From positions 22,785,537 through 22,849,536 of the forward strand of contig CP093829.1 in NCBI GenBank assembly GCA_033063855.1: a DNA stretch of 64,000 bases, given 5' to 3'. The notes under the pieces are model-generated. The model was not told the DNA's origin and ran no database searches. It was given only the letters and a program-made list of their open reading frames with translations. Position numbers and translations under genes: made by a program. Below, in pieces: positions 1 through 12,900 of the stretch. Within the stretch, counting starts at the first letter, position 1. Each line of letters opens with the position of its first letter. The stretch is from Smittia aterrima (Eukaryota > Arthropoda > Insecta > Diptera > Chironomidae).

Positions 1-3000
1 GAAGGAAGTAATAAAAATGAAACTTGAATGCGAAATCAAGCTTCGAGAGACATTTCCATTTCTCTTCGATTCATCCTGAGATGTTTGTCTTAATGAAATT
101 CTCACTTTACTGCTTTAATTAAACATCGTTGAGATGGGAAACATTCTACTCAATCAATCTCATCCAATTTGCGTAACATTTGTGTAAGGGAAGCGAATAG
201 ATCATGAGCCGATGTCCAATGTTTTCGCTTTGTGTTCTTCTGAATTATTCTGATGTTTGCTGCGAGCATGACAGGACAACGTCCTCTGCTTTGTCGACAA
301 TGTAAAGCCAGAGAAATGTTCAAATTGTAACATGGGAAAGGTTGAAAAGTTCTATGGAAATCAAGACGAGCAATGTTTTCATTTCACAAGCAAAACATTT
401 TCGATTAGCATTTGTGTCTTCATCAAAACGTTCTTCGGTGATAATTAGATAATCAAAATATAATAATTGTGATTTTCTTGCTTAGATCAACTCAAGAAGA
501 GGAAGGTACATCGAGACAACACTGAAGGGAAATAACATCACGCTCAAGGAAACAAGGAATGGAGTTTCTCTCTCAAGGGCAATTTTGTAAATAATGAAAA
601 TATTTTTCTAATGAAACATCGAGAAATGAAATCAAATCGACTACACTTCAAGTGGTTGACATGGAAATCATAAAAACTCAATCTCCTCAAGAGTAAACAA
701 ACGCTTTTCATCTCAACATTTCTTCAATAAGTGTAAACAACATGAAACGTCCAGTAATAAAATGTTAAATTGTATAAGAACCTTTTTGTTATTTTTTCGA
801 CGTTCTCTCTCTTTCTCATTCCCTAACTTATGTTAGCTACCTTGTACGCCCATCTGCTTAATAAGGAGGCGAAAGAAAGAAGCTTTCTTCTTCCAATTCC
901 ATTACCGCAGATTTTTATTTTTTTGATTTCATAAACTCCACGGACTTAAAGCTGAACAAAAAACGATTGGGAAGTGGAATCGATGCCTTAAAGCTGGCGA
1001 ATCAATATTTGAAAAATAGGAAATCCACCTCGAGCGGATTTCGGATCAATTTTCGTTCAATTACTTTCTCTATTGGCAAGAATATTGCACGATCCCGTGT
1101 TTATTTAACATCATTTTCTCATATAAAGTTAACGAGTTGATAAGAAACAATTACACATTTAACATTAATACACGGAAAGAGATTTTTTCGTCTTTTGGCA
1201 ACGAGATAGGAAGAGATTCCGAAGCGCAACGTAGATAATGAGATATTTACGGATGGTCGAGATGGTTTGCTAAAGCGATGTTGATGATGAGTAATCTTCG
1301 AATGATGCTGTTGATGGAAAGGCGTACAAAAGATTCCGTAAATGGAGGAGGGAAGAAGAGAAGAGATTCGAGAGATAATTCAAGTCATTTTGGTGTTTCA
1401 ATTTCACGAGAAATAGACTCAAAAACATATTTCTTCTTTTCAAAGCTTCCCATCGGGGCTTTCAGCAGAAATGCGACATAAAAATGATAAAATGTTTAAT
1501 AATTTACATTCGACGTTATTGGCAACCCCAAGAGAATGAAGTGAAAAAGAAGGAATTTGTACAGAACGCTGTGTCTTGGAGGGGATGGAAAGCAGGAGGG
1601 GAAAAGCTTAGAAATAACCTAAGAAGCTTAAAATTTCTGTGAGAGGGTTTGACTACTCTACAAAAATTGAAAGAATAATTTCCTTAAAAAGATTATTTCA
1701 CGCGATATATCCAAAGAAGATTAATTCGCAATTATTTTGGTCGAAGTCGATTTTTCTCGCTGGAGAAGAGGAAATGCTGATGCGAACGATCTTGGTGATA
1801 ATTAGTAATTAGTGATATGCGTTGACATCAAAAAAAACTTTGAAATTCCGCTGACTAAGAACTTTTTTTCCCGCTTTTTCGTAGATTAATTCGTTTCCAT
1901 TAATTACGAACCTAATCAGGCGCGTTTGGTTTCACAAAGCTCGTTAGTCGTCTGGAAAAATATTAAACGTTCTCGACAATATTTATGACTTCGAACGAGA
2001 AAAGTTTTCGAGTCATTTATCAATCCGCAACACGAAAAGTCAATGCACTTTGATAAATCAACGATGAAACTTAATTGAAAGAGCAAAGAACGATCTTTTA
2101 TGATGAGGTTAAACGACTTTATAACGAGTTGACTATTTTTCAAGAGCTTTCGACCCTGTTTGTGCAACTGATATGATTCGACTTCGTGCTCCGATAATCC
2201 TCTGACTCCGCATCCTCGAGATGTGAACTTTCAGATATTTCAATAACTAACCGAGCTTGATTTAATCGCAGTCGTTTGATGTGTCTGAAGGAGTCGAGTT
2301 AAGTGAATTCTTCGAGTTATCTTCTTGATCCATTAATTATCTTGTGTTTCATTTATCTTCTCTGAAGCGCTTCTTCTCGTCTTTCTCATTCAAACATTCC
2401 CCAAAAGAAGCTTTTCTCTCTTCAAAATTGCATTTGACGTTGTTAAAATTCAATTAATTCACATCCTCGGGTGTAAACTTCAACTGCAAAGCTCATAAAC
2501 TCTCGTGCAAAGAAGAAGTGAAGGGCAAAGCATTTTCAATTACTTTGTAGCAGTTTCTAAAATCATCAAAGCCACAAGAGGTATCAGAAAGTCAATTCAG
2601 TGAATCTTCACATGGCTTGCGGTTTCCTGTTCGTCCTGAAGTTGATTGAAATTCTGCAACATCTTTACAACCTCCGTGAACATTGACAGGAACGTGACAA
2701 AAAATTCAACGAACATAAAACTTCAAATTTATCGTCATTGATGATGCATGTCGATCCGATACATTCTTGTCATCAAGGGATTCCTCTGTCGTGCTTGACG
2801 GCAATAAAATTTATTTCGACGTTTCGTGTGATGGTTCAAGAAAAGTTAAGATTACGATGATGATGCATGAAGCGTTATTGTTGTGGGAATACTTCGACGT
2901 CGTTCGTCGTTCGTCGGGTAGAAGGAAAGGAAAGCAAGGCCAAACAAACATACATCACACACGTCTGCGAAGCCTTCGAGAATGTATTTCCCTTCGAGCG

Positions 3001-3776
3001 ATTTAAGTTCAACTTTAAATCACAAATAAAACGATCACAGCATCGCATCCTGAATCTGCGTAGACAACAGGAAATTTAATGTTCGTCAATAAAATATGAG
3101 ACTTTGAGGTCTCATTGGCATCGACGTCGCTGATGCTCAATGAACACGCAGAGACGAGCGGCTTTCGAGATATGAGACACATTTGACACGAATCAACCGT
3201 CGACGACCGTTTTATAAGTCAAGTGGAAAATTATTGAGTCGTTGGGAATGGAGGGATATTTATGATTTATGTTCTGCGGCGGTGGAGTGAAACTTGTTGA
3301 CCTTTAATCGACATCCCCGCTGCTGTACGAGACGAGAACACGTTACGAGCTTATGATGATGAAAATTACGCTTAATTACGCTTCGATAAACTTTCTATCG
3401 ATCAAACGCCTATGTCGCATGATAATTCAATCAAAGTGGGCACTTAAGTCAACAGCTCGTGTACTCAAACTTGGTTGGAAGCCGATTCGATGTTTGATGA
3501 CAAAAGTTCTCGCATTTTTTCCGTCATCAAGCAAAGCATTTCATCTTCTCCGTTGTGAGGGTGGAAAATGTGATGGGATCAACGTATCGATAAAATAAAA
3601 CCGAAAATAAACATTTCAACAGGACATTGGACTTGTGGATTTTGAGATCATTGGAGGATAGAGAACTATTGAGGATGCTTTACTGGAGGAGTTTAATATT
3701 TTTTTTTTCTTTAGAGTCGCAGTAATCAAAACGAAAAAAAAAGAACGAACGAGCACAAGAACTTTTCTGAACTCAC
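1..3776. other. KCNQ 3' intron sequence, left copy
   Basis: No conserved reading frame or RNA gene seen. By comparison with the right copy, this is the large intron between the exon at 3777-3982 and the two terminal exons, which here lie outside the window. Confidence 0.75.
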
Positions 3777-3982
3777 TTGAACTCTCCGTCATGTGCTTTG
3801 GACTGTGAGGTTCGATTATCTCGCCTTCTGGATCAATACAGATGTGATGCGAATGAGAATCAGCTCGAACTACTGACTCGGAGAGGTTGTCCATCGTTGG
3901 TACAACTATCACAACATCACCACTTCCACCGACGCAATCGTTTTGCTCCAGATGACTTGAATATTGAGTTGGAATTGAACTG
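3777..3982 (-). CDS. KCNQ: KCNQ penultimate-region exon, left copy
   Basis: Acceptor CATTAG, donor GTGAGT, 206 bases. Encodes VVIVVPTMDNLSESVVRADS then HSHHICIDPEGEIIEPH. It ends with one carried base (A), which matches the TG start of the exon at 50139 in the other copy, giving a Met codon at the junction. The following exons of this copy lie left of the window. Confidence 0.88.
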
Positions 3983-6900
3983 CTAATGATTCGGAAAGAT
4001 AATTTTGTTAAATCTTCTGAAGTTTAAAGTTGAAATTTACCTCATCGTCACTCGCTTCTTCATTCGATTTCCTAGATCGGAGAAGCCTCGACTCATCGGC
4101 GGTCTCGTTTGCTGCTCAAGATGATGTTGTCGTTGCAACTGTTGCTCATCGAATGACTTTGTGATTGGCGAGCTTGGTTCCGACGATTGCTTATCAACTA
4201 GAATTGGCTTAGGCTGCGAATTAAAGAATTTTTCTTTCATTTAAAGATTCGTGGAGGGAAGTTGATCGATCTACCGTCTTAACCTTCAGTGATCCACTAC
4301 AACTAGCACCGTTATTAGCATTATTACTTGATGAGTTATTTATTATGATTGGAGCTGCGCCGGTTGGCGGATTAGGTGGCAATGGCGGAAGATTGGAATG
4401 TATGTCAGGACAGATTGGAAGCGAGAGCAAACGCTTCCGGTCTTGCATATACAGCTCAATCAAATTATCTAACTTTGTCTCTACATCATCGACCTAAAAG
4501 AGAAGTGTTCGTGTGTGTGATGAGTGTAAAGGGATCCTCATCGGAATTGCGAGGTAAATTCACCATGAAAGCAAAACTTGATGAGATCACTTTCACGGTC
4601 AATTAAGTTAGCCTACTCACTTGTCTTTCAATCTTAACAACACGAGAAGCTAAACTTATCTTCGATGCGTAAACGTCTTTTGCTTTTGATCCTTGCTTGC
4701 CAAGTATCTGGTCGAGTCTGTTTGCGAATTTGTTTGCGGGAGATGGAAGAAACAAAGCGTTAAACATTTTCCTCTAAGAAAGACAATCAAAAGCTTAACG
4801 ATCTAAGAAGACGGAGATTGATGTTAGTGGGAACGTTTTAGATTTTTTTATCTTCGTTTATCATCCAAACGAAATTAATTTTGACGTGTAGTTGTTTGTA
4901 GTGTTTCACTTTCATTTCATGTTAAATATTTTATAACAAACATTGAGTTAGAGAGTGCGGAGAAGGTTTTCTTTTACTGGAGTCTCGTGCAGGATAGTCA
5001 CATGCAGCTAATTGAAAAACAAGATTAAAATCAAAATCAAACACAGAAAAGATTAAAAACATTACCAAAAACCAGAAGAGAGAAAGTTTTAAGTTTGTCT
5101 CCATGACAAACTGAAGAGAGATATTTACAAACTAAGTTATCGTGCACTAGTTAAAATTTCAAGTGAAGCTTTTGGCTTTTATGAGCTTTTAAAAGCTTTC
5201 GTTGAAGTTCAAACTAAATCAAAATATTCTAATCAAGTTCCAAACAATACAAAGTGCTTCAAGCTTCCCATCAACTCGACAGGTGACTTTACTTTAATCA
5301 AGCAAATTAATTAACGAAATATTTTTAAATATTTTTTAGCTTTGAATTTTATTTTGTGGATTTCTTTTAAGGTTTAGGATCAAAGTGCAGTCGACAAAAC
5401 TCAAAAGCAGAATCAAAAGCTCAAATTGAATCCAATTAAACATCAAAGTGTCGCTGTGAATGAGATTGAGCAATTAAGTTCACAGTTTTATTGCACTCTA
5501 ATTAACTTGAATCGCTGAGAAGATTGTGAACTTTTTCCTGAACGTGTGACGATAAAATTTTATCAAAGCCACGAGCTTCCCTTTCACTTTCAAATAAATG
5601 AAAGCAAAAGCTTTAAAATTAAGTTCGTGGTTGTAATTAAAGCTTTTTCATTGCTTCCGTTTACTAAGAAGCTTTACACAATCAGAAAGAAAAGTTACGG
5701 GCGACACTGAGAAATGAATGAACAGAAGAAAAAAATTCTCTTTGCTTATCTACTTGTCTCATTCATCGACTTATTACGATATTTCCATTTTTTTTTATAA
5801 AACTCTTCGCTTTGTTCACAAAAAAATATGTCAAAAGAAAAAATGTTGTGGAAACGATTCGAAAATGAAGAATGGAAAACGGAAGATTAATAAGCGTTTT
5901 TCTTTTTTGCTGAACTGGCAATCACTTCACATTTCGTGTCGTGCGAAAGTCTTTTTTTTTGTTTATCTTATCATGTCACTTTCCAATTTCTTTGCTCGGT
6001 TTATTTTTCCCGAATTGATTCGCTGTTGTTCGCGTATAAATGATGAACGAGAGAGAGAGGAGGGTTGTGAATGGGTGAGTGGGAAGTGAACGGAGAAAAT
6101 CTTTTTTTAAACGTCATGAAAAGTTTATTTTCTGTTTTGAATATTTTTGTAATATTTTTTTTTTGTTTTTTGCTGGAATTGATGAGGGCTCACCTAAATT
6201 GCAAATTCCTAACTCTAGTTAGCAGATCGGCATGTCCCGCCGTATACTGTTCCATAACATCTTTCACATCGTATGGTTTAAGTGCTTCACGAAATTTTTT
6301 ACGTGCGGAAAAGTATTGCAGCTAAATAGGTTTCGTATGAGAAAGGTTTTTTTTGTTGGTTTCGAGTTTGTTTTAGTTCATTCATAAGAAAATCAACAGA
6401 AGTTAATTAAAGATAAGAAGAGAATAATTTGTGAATTGAGAGAAAGTCAAGAAAATTTTCCAATCAACAAAAACAAGAAATCAAAACGAGAGAAGAAGAA
6501 TGAGTGGGCCAAAGGAAAATCAAATCCATTTTTGGGGTGAAAGTCAATGAACGACAATAAAAAAACATTTAGAGATTAGAGAAAGTGAAAAGTCAAAGTT
6601 GAGAGTGAACATCGAATGTCAAAGTTGATTGAAAACTTCAACGAAACGACAACATCGATCGTCTCGTCAGAGTTGGCAATTAAATAACGAAAACAAATTT
6701 TCAATTTCATGCTGAACAGAAGATTAAAAAGAGGTTGAGGAAGCAATCTGTATCTTAATTAAAACAACTTGTGAGTGATCTTGTTGATAGGACTTAGTAA
6801 CACCTGAAGAGACAATGTTCAGTTTATCGAAAGATTATCCCACACGAACGGATGTGATGATCCTGTTCGTTCATGGAAAACCTTGGAAATTGCGGTTTTA

Positions 6901-9900
6901 GGAATTTCAATATCCGGTAAATCGCTGAATCAGAAGTAAACGCTCGAGTGAGTAAGAAGACGATTCTCTGTGGGGGAAATATTTATGACTTTGTTTTTAC
7001 CGGAAGCTTTTGAAGCTCTCATGTCCTTGTCATTTAAGACAGAATCGTCTTGTCATTCAAACGTCCTACAAATTCAAAAGCTCTCAAGGCGTCAAAAGCA
7101 ATGAATTTGTAATTGATTGTCTTGAAATATCACTCGAGCGAGCTTTTAAGTCTTTGATGAGGCAAAAAGCGAGTGAGTTGAAATTGAATTATTTTACTGT
7201 AATTTCATGAATTAAAGAACTTCAAGGAGACAATTTACGAGTCTTTATGTTTTCATGAGGAAATTATTTTGTTAACTCATTGATCCGCAAAGATTTCCTT
7301 TAAAAAGAGAGGAAAAGCTTATTCCTGCTGTCTCTTCAAGCGAAAGTTTTGTTGCAAACAAAAACGTTTGTGACATTTTGTGTCGAAGGATTTCGCAATG
7401 AAAGGAATCTCTCGCTTGGACAAGATTGAATGCTTGAGTTAAAAAAGAATTTCACTCACATTGTTGCTTCGGTCGAAGAATTCGCTACATGTTCGCTTTC
7501 ATCTCAAAACAATTTTTTTTAATAAAAAAGGAAATTTGTTCAGCTTTTCCCACGACAACTTTGAAAAGATGAAATCTCGCCGACCCAATTTTCTTTTCGT
7601 ATAAATTTAATATTTTCTTTCGAGTCTCAAGTTGAGAGTTCACAAACCCAAAAGAAGCTTCATGACACAAATAATCCCATTCGTGAAGTCTCTAATCGAG
7701 TTAAACGATAACAGATTGAAAAGTTTGTTTGGTTTTTCTTTCGTGAAAACTTTCTCGACTGTCTTACCACAAATATTGACGACACACATCTGCCGATCGA
7801 TGGATTGCATCGTGATTGAGTAAATTTTGAAACTTTGCATGCAATCAACTTCAATTCAACAATTAATTTAATTTAACAACGAAAGTCAGAAACGTGAATG
7901 AAATAAAACCGAAAAAGGAAAACACCAATAGCAATCACTTGATATGCACAACATCGAACATATGACTAATGGAAAGGATAATATTGCGAGCGTCTTGAAT
8001 CATAATCATAATCTGCAATGTCTGACGAGGAGCTACAAAAGATAGAAACATAAAACTCGATGCACATCTTACACGCTCCCCATTTCCACGTTTTACATCT
8101 ACTCACTAATTGGAAGGAGGTTTTCTAGCGATTGGAGGTTGTTGGGAATTAATTTTTATGATTCGTAATGCAAAACTTTAATGTGATGTTGTGTTTCGTG
8201 TGATAAAGTTGGCTTAGAATAAAAATAACCAGGAGCGAGCGAACGAGAGGCGCGCGCGATGGAAGTAAAAGTGTTTCGCAAAATATCATCAATAAATTAA
8301 TATTTTTTCTCTCTAGACTTTCGGTTGGCACGCAAAAACTAGAAGAAGGCGGAGGGAGAGTGGAAATCATAAAACATTGAAGCGTTTCACGAAAAAAAAA
8401 GGTAAACGAAAGAAATTTAAGCAAGGTCGTTAACGAGGGAAGTGCGAGCGGGCTCGTTTTTCTCTCCCAGAGCTGGCGAAAAATTAGAAATTACAATGAG
8501 AAGTGGTGGAAGGGAAAGTAATAAGCCATAATTAATTTTATTGCTCGATAGAAAGTGAAAGAGCTCTCCTTGGAAAGAAATAAAGTATTTGACGACTTAG
8601 ACTTTAGTAATACGACATTAATAAGCTTTCGTTTTAGTTATTTTCTCGGGTTATGTTCTCGTGTATTAGTGTAAGGGCTCAAACATTTTGTTAGTTTAAT
8701 ACAAAAACATTTAGTTAGTTAGAAGTTCGTCAAGTTTAAGTTCTCTTCGTTTAATCATTTTTTTTGGGGGAGAGGGAGTTTAGGTAATTGCACAAACTTT
8801 GATTTGATATTTTTTCTGTACCTAGTCTGAACGTTCTTAACACGACCAAGCAGATCAACATGACCAGCTGCATATTGCTCCATCACGTCCTTAACGTCGT
8901 AGGGCTTTAGAGCTTCCTTAAACTTACGTCGTGCTACGAAATATTTCATCTACGGTTTGATGATGACGGTGATCATGATTAAAGATTGATTTATTTGATT
9001 ATAAAATTATCGATAAAAATATCTCAAGTAGTTGGGGTGAGGGGAGAGAGTTAAAGGGATTGGAGTTAGAAGTTGTCTGGTTGAAAGATTCGCAATTGCT
9101 TTTCATGATTAGGGAGGAATGCGAGAGGAGTTTAATGACAGCTAATGAGATAGGGACAGTCTGAATATTCACGAAACAATTTACAACAAGAAGGACAGCA
9201 ACTGAAGGCTCGACCACTTCTGCGTTAACTTAAATATCAATGTCGCTGAAGTGATCAAACCTTTTTAGCAAAACGGAGTTAGGAAAATTGAGTGAGAAAA
9301 GGTTTTCTAACGAACATAAGACGGAAATGAAGAAGGCGAGCGAAGAAGCAACTCGTTCAACTTAATCCAAAAGCGATAACATTAACGAAGAACTGAGCGT
9401 CTACGGAATGAGTTTTTTTTTTGCTTTCGAAAACATCGAAATTCAAATTAAAAGAAGATGAGGGACGAACGAATAACGAGGGCAAGTCAAAGTAGGAGCA
9501 GATTGGAAAGAAAAGTCGAAATAAAGTAAAAGTTGGAAATCATCGATTATAAAATAATTTTCTTCCTTTAAAATAGAAATAAAAGAATTGATTGGGGAAA
9601 CAGAAGAAGAACTGAGGAATGAAATGACGATGGGTTTACCTTTCGAATGAATCTTATTGCTCCCTTGTGCTGATTCGTTAGTTGAACACATCGAGGCTCT
9701 TCGTCTTCATCTTTAAGTCCCAAGCGAGTTCGGTCGTCGTCGTTCAGGTTTCCCATAAAAAAAAATGTTGAAAAAGAAAAGAGAGAGAGAGAAGAGACAA
9801 TAAATCAATAACGTTACGTCGATTCAATGACGGAAATGAATAAAGACAAATATTGACAAAAGGAATAAAACTTTTCGGATGCTGCTGTCTACTTAGTGCG

Positions 9901-12900
9901 ATTTCAATTTGCTTTCACTTTATGCTCCCCTCAAATGACAAATCAGTGATAAACAATGAAGCTTAAACCCAAATGTCAACGAACAGTGCTCGAGCGTGCT
10001 TCAACTCTTCATCATCACTCTGAGAGTCAATGCTTTTCCCCTCGCTTAAGCTCTCAACAAGCAATTCATTTATAATTTTTGATAAGGCTTCAACTTTGAA
10101 AAGGAGCAATTTGCCTTCAAAAAAAAAAGTTCACCCAGATCAAAACACGCACACGCACAAAGAGAGGAAACTTTTCTCATCTGACCTCCCCATCAGGTGA
10201 AATTGAATTTTACTTTGACTGCTCTTGTTTCGAGAAAGAAAAAGTTTCCGAATCTTAAATTTATGGAAGGGATCAAACCAGTAACGTGTTGCGCTTTAAA
10301 TTTGTAAAAGGAAGTTTATCAGTTTAGAATTAAAAAGCTTGAATCATTAATCTCAAGCTTTTATGTCCGGGGGAAGACAAGAGCGATGAAAAGCTTCCTC
10401 TTAATAAGAAAGAATATTGCCGGTAATCTCCGAGAAAGGCAATAATTCTGGTCTTGGGGAAGGCAATGGGTTGAGCTTTTGGCCTAAGTGAAATGAATGT
10501 TACGATTTCGGAAGGAAATTACGACTGATGTGCTGCACGCAGAGATGGAGATTGAATGGGAAACTTGCTTCGTTGCTTGATCCCTCGACGACTCTTGGCG
10601 AAGAGGGAAATTTATTTAATTTAATTTCTTTCGCTCTCGGCGAACGCAGAAATTCCTAAATTTCCTTTTTCGATTGAAAAGCGTAATTTATGGCATGGAA
10701 CCGCCGAGGACGGAGGAATAAAAATTTCTTTTATGTTCACTTCGCAAAACGAGAGATCAAATCGAAATTTATGAAGCAAAGTTGAGCAAAATTTCGAAAA
10801 CAATTTTGCGGTCGAGGAAAACCATTCGATAGATTGTACGATTTAAGAAGGCGAAGCGAAATTATTACTCAATCAATCGAGTTTTGTGGTTCCGAAGACG
10901 ATGGGAGTGATAAAAGCCACAAACTTGAGGCAGGGATGTTGCTGTGAGGGAAATTACAAACGTGATTCACTCGAGACTCAAAAGCTTTGGCGTGAACGAA
11001 GCGTGCGACGATTATTTGCAGCGTTATTAATACCGAAAATAGCGATACGCTGTTCAGCATTGTCATCCACTGAATTTTTCTGATCACTCGCGTGAGCTTT
11101 AGGCTTGAAATTGTCATACGTCAGCCCACAGAGCATTGTTGGCAGTGCCGCCGAAATCGCGCCGATTTCGGTTACTGTTGCGTCATCATGCGAAGACAAC
11201 GCAGCTTTGTGGATTGTGATAGCGGTCTCTTGACTTGAGGCCGAGCTAGCCGATAAATTGTTATTACTGTTCTCAGTACTACTTGTGTTAATGTTGCTGA
11301 CGAAGTCTGAATTTGCGCGTCCATGGTGTCGGGGTGACAAAGAAAACATGTTACTCCACCTACGATTGGCTATTGTCGTTAAACTATAATTATTGGTTGT
11401 AAGTTTGACATTTGTACTTTTGAAATCTTGCGCTCCGACACATTTCGCTAAAAGGTTGTTAAATAGAATGTGCAAGTCGATTTTGGGAAATCAAGAAAAG
11501 AAGTTTTTTGATTGCCAATTGTTTAAGTAGAAAATCAAGAGAAGAAAAGAAAGAGAATTGAACTGAATACAGCCAACGCTATTGCACATTTAATCGAATT
11601 GGATTCCAGTTAATCCAGAGGAGCTTAAGAGAGTGAAAAGGATTTCAAATGCTTACCATCGGAATTCTTTTTGGCTAAAGCTGTTTCTGCGACAGAGTCT
11701 TCCGACAGACTTGCGTTCATCGGCCGTCCATTGTTGGTCACATCTGGAGAATGTAGAATGAGTTTCAGTTTCATATTTTACTTCGAATCTTTGTGTGAGA
11801 CGAGAATTCCGGATTAAGATACAAACCGAGATTCTCTGATGAATTATTGATTTCATTCGAAGGTCTCGCACATTGATTTCCTCGACGTTGACTACCTCCA
11901 GTTGGCTTTATGTTCCCCGGAGAGTGAAGAGATTGACTCTTGTGGCGTCGAATAGTTGGAAGTCTCGCCACGAACGATGCATTGTGCTTGAAGCTCGACG
12001 ACGCTCGCCTAATAAGCGATTTTGAGTTAAATCCATTGCTTTATTGTTTTCATTTAAACATTTTTTTTTGTTTCAATATTTTTTCGTGTTAATGATGGAG
12101 ATGATTTATGTCGTGTTCGGTGTTTAAGTTGAGTGTCATTTGATAATGTGAATCGTGAAAAACAAGACACGCAAAATCAAAATGAATTTGTTCAAATCAA
12201 AATTAAATTATTTTTTGTTTATTTCGACGCACAAAAACGATTACAACAGGTTCGCACAAAACAACATGAAAGCAAAAAACAAAAGAAAAAAATTAATTAA
12301 TTAATTCAACAAAAATAATCAAAAGAAAATTGCCGACAAGAGGACTCGCTCTTGTGGTTTTCGAAACAGAACTTAAAGTTAAATTAATGTATTGGCTGCT
12401 CAATGTTGCTCTTTTGGCTTCACAACTCTTGACATTGAGCTGCCACAAAGCTTTTAATAATGAAAATGTTTGTGTTTGTTTTATTGCAAAGTTCAGATGA
12501 GAGTCTCTCGTTCCGAGAAGCTTTCAGGAATTAAATGCAATTCAAAGACTCTTCACAAGTAAGCAAATTTATCTCGGAGATTGTGAACGAATTCTTTGAA
12601 TTGGAAAAAGTTTAAATTAATTTCCATCATTCCTGAAGTTGCCTCCTTATCTGAACTTGCACCACTTCCCCCGAAATGATTGAATGAAGTTTTATTTTGT
12701 TTATAATGAGAATGATTTTCTGAGTAAAACTTTTCATCAACTACGATAAATCAAAAGCAATCAAATTTTCTTATTACTTAAGAAGCTGATTCATGGCCAT
12801 GAGTGAGCGAAACGATCAAAAAAACTTTTTAATCAAACTTCAGCGAGATTAAGGAATCTGCTGATAAATTAAATCAAAGTCTACGGATATTCATTTCTAA

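Larger units (their letters stand above)
1..11106. repeat. Left copy of an 11.1 kb near-identical duplicated segment
   Basis: Base 1 aligns with base 52895 and base 11106 with base 64000, in the same orientation, and the match runs to both window edges, so the true repeat is longer. The offset drifts between 52890 and 52902 because of small indels. Differences seen are scattered SNPs (968 G/T, 2010 T/C, 3130 C/T), homopolymer length changes (near 1832, 1862, 3700, 9757) and one 8-base insertion in the right copy near 53738. All KCNQ exons inside are intact in both copies; the one exonic change noticed (4190 C versus 57091 T) is synonymous. This pattern fits alleles, an assembly overlap or a very recent duplication. 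Confidence 0.97.

Noticed and set aside
1278..1481. 67-codon frame conserved in both copies (also 54180-54383)
   Set aside because: Conservation here only reflects the near identity of the duplicated segment; the frame shows no coding features.
5718..6325. Overlapping plus-strand frames of 123 and 84 codons
   Set aside because: The second is antisense to the helix-B exon at 6194-6321. The first is frameshifted in the right copy by homopolymer changes, so it is not conserved.
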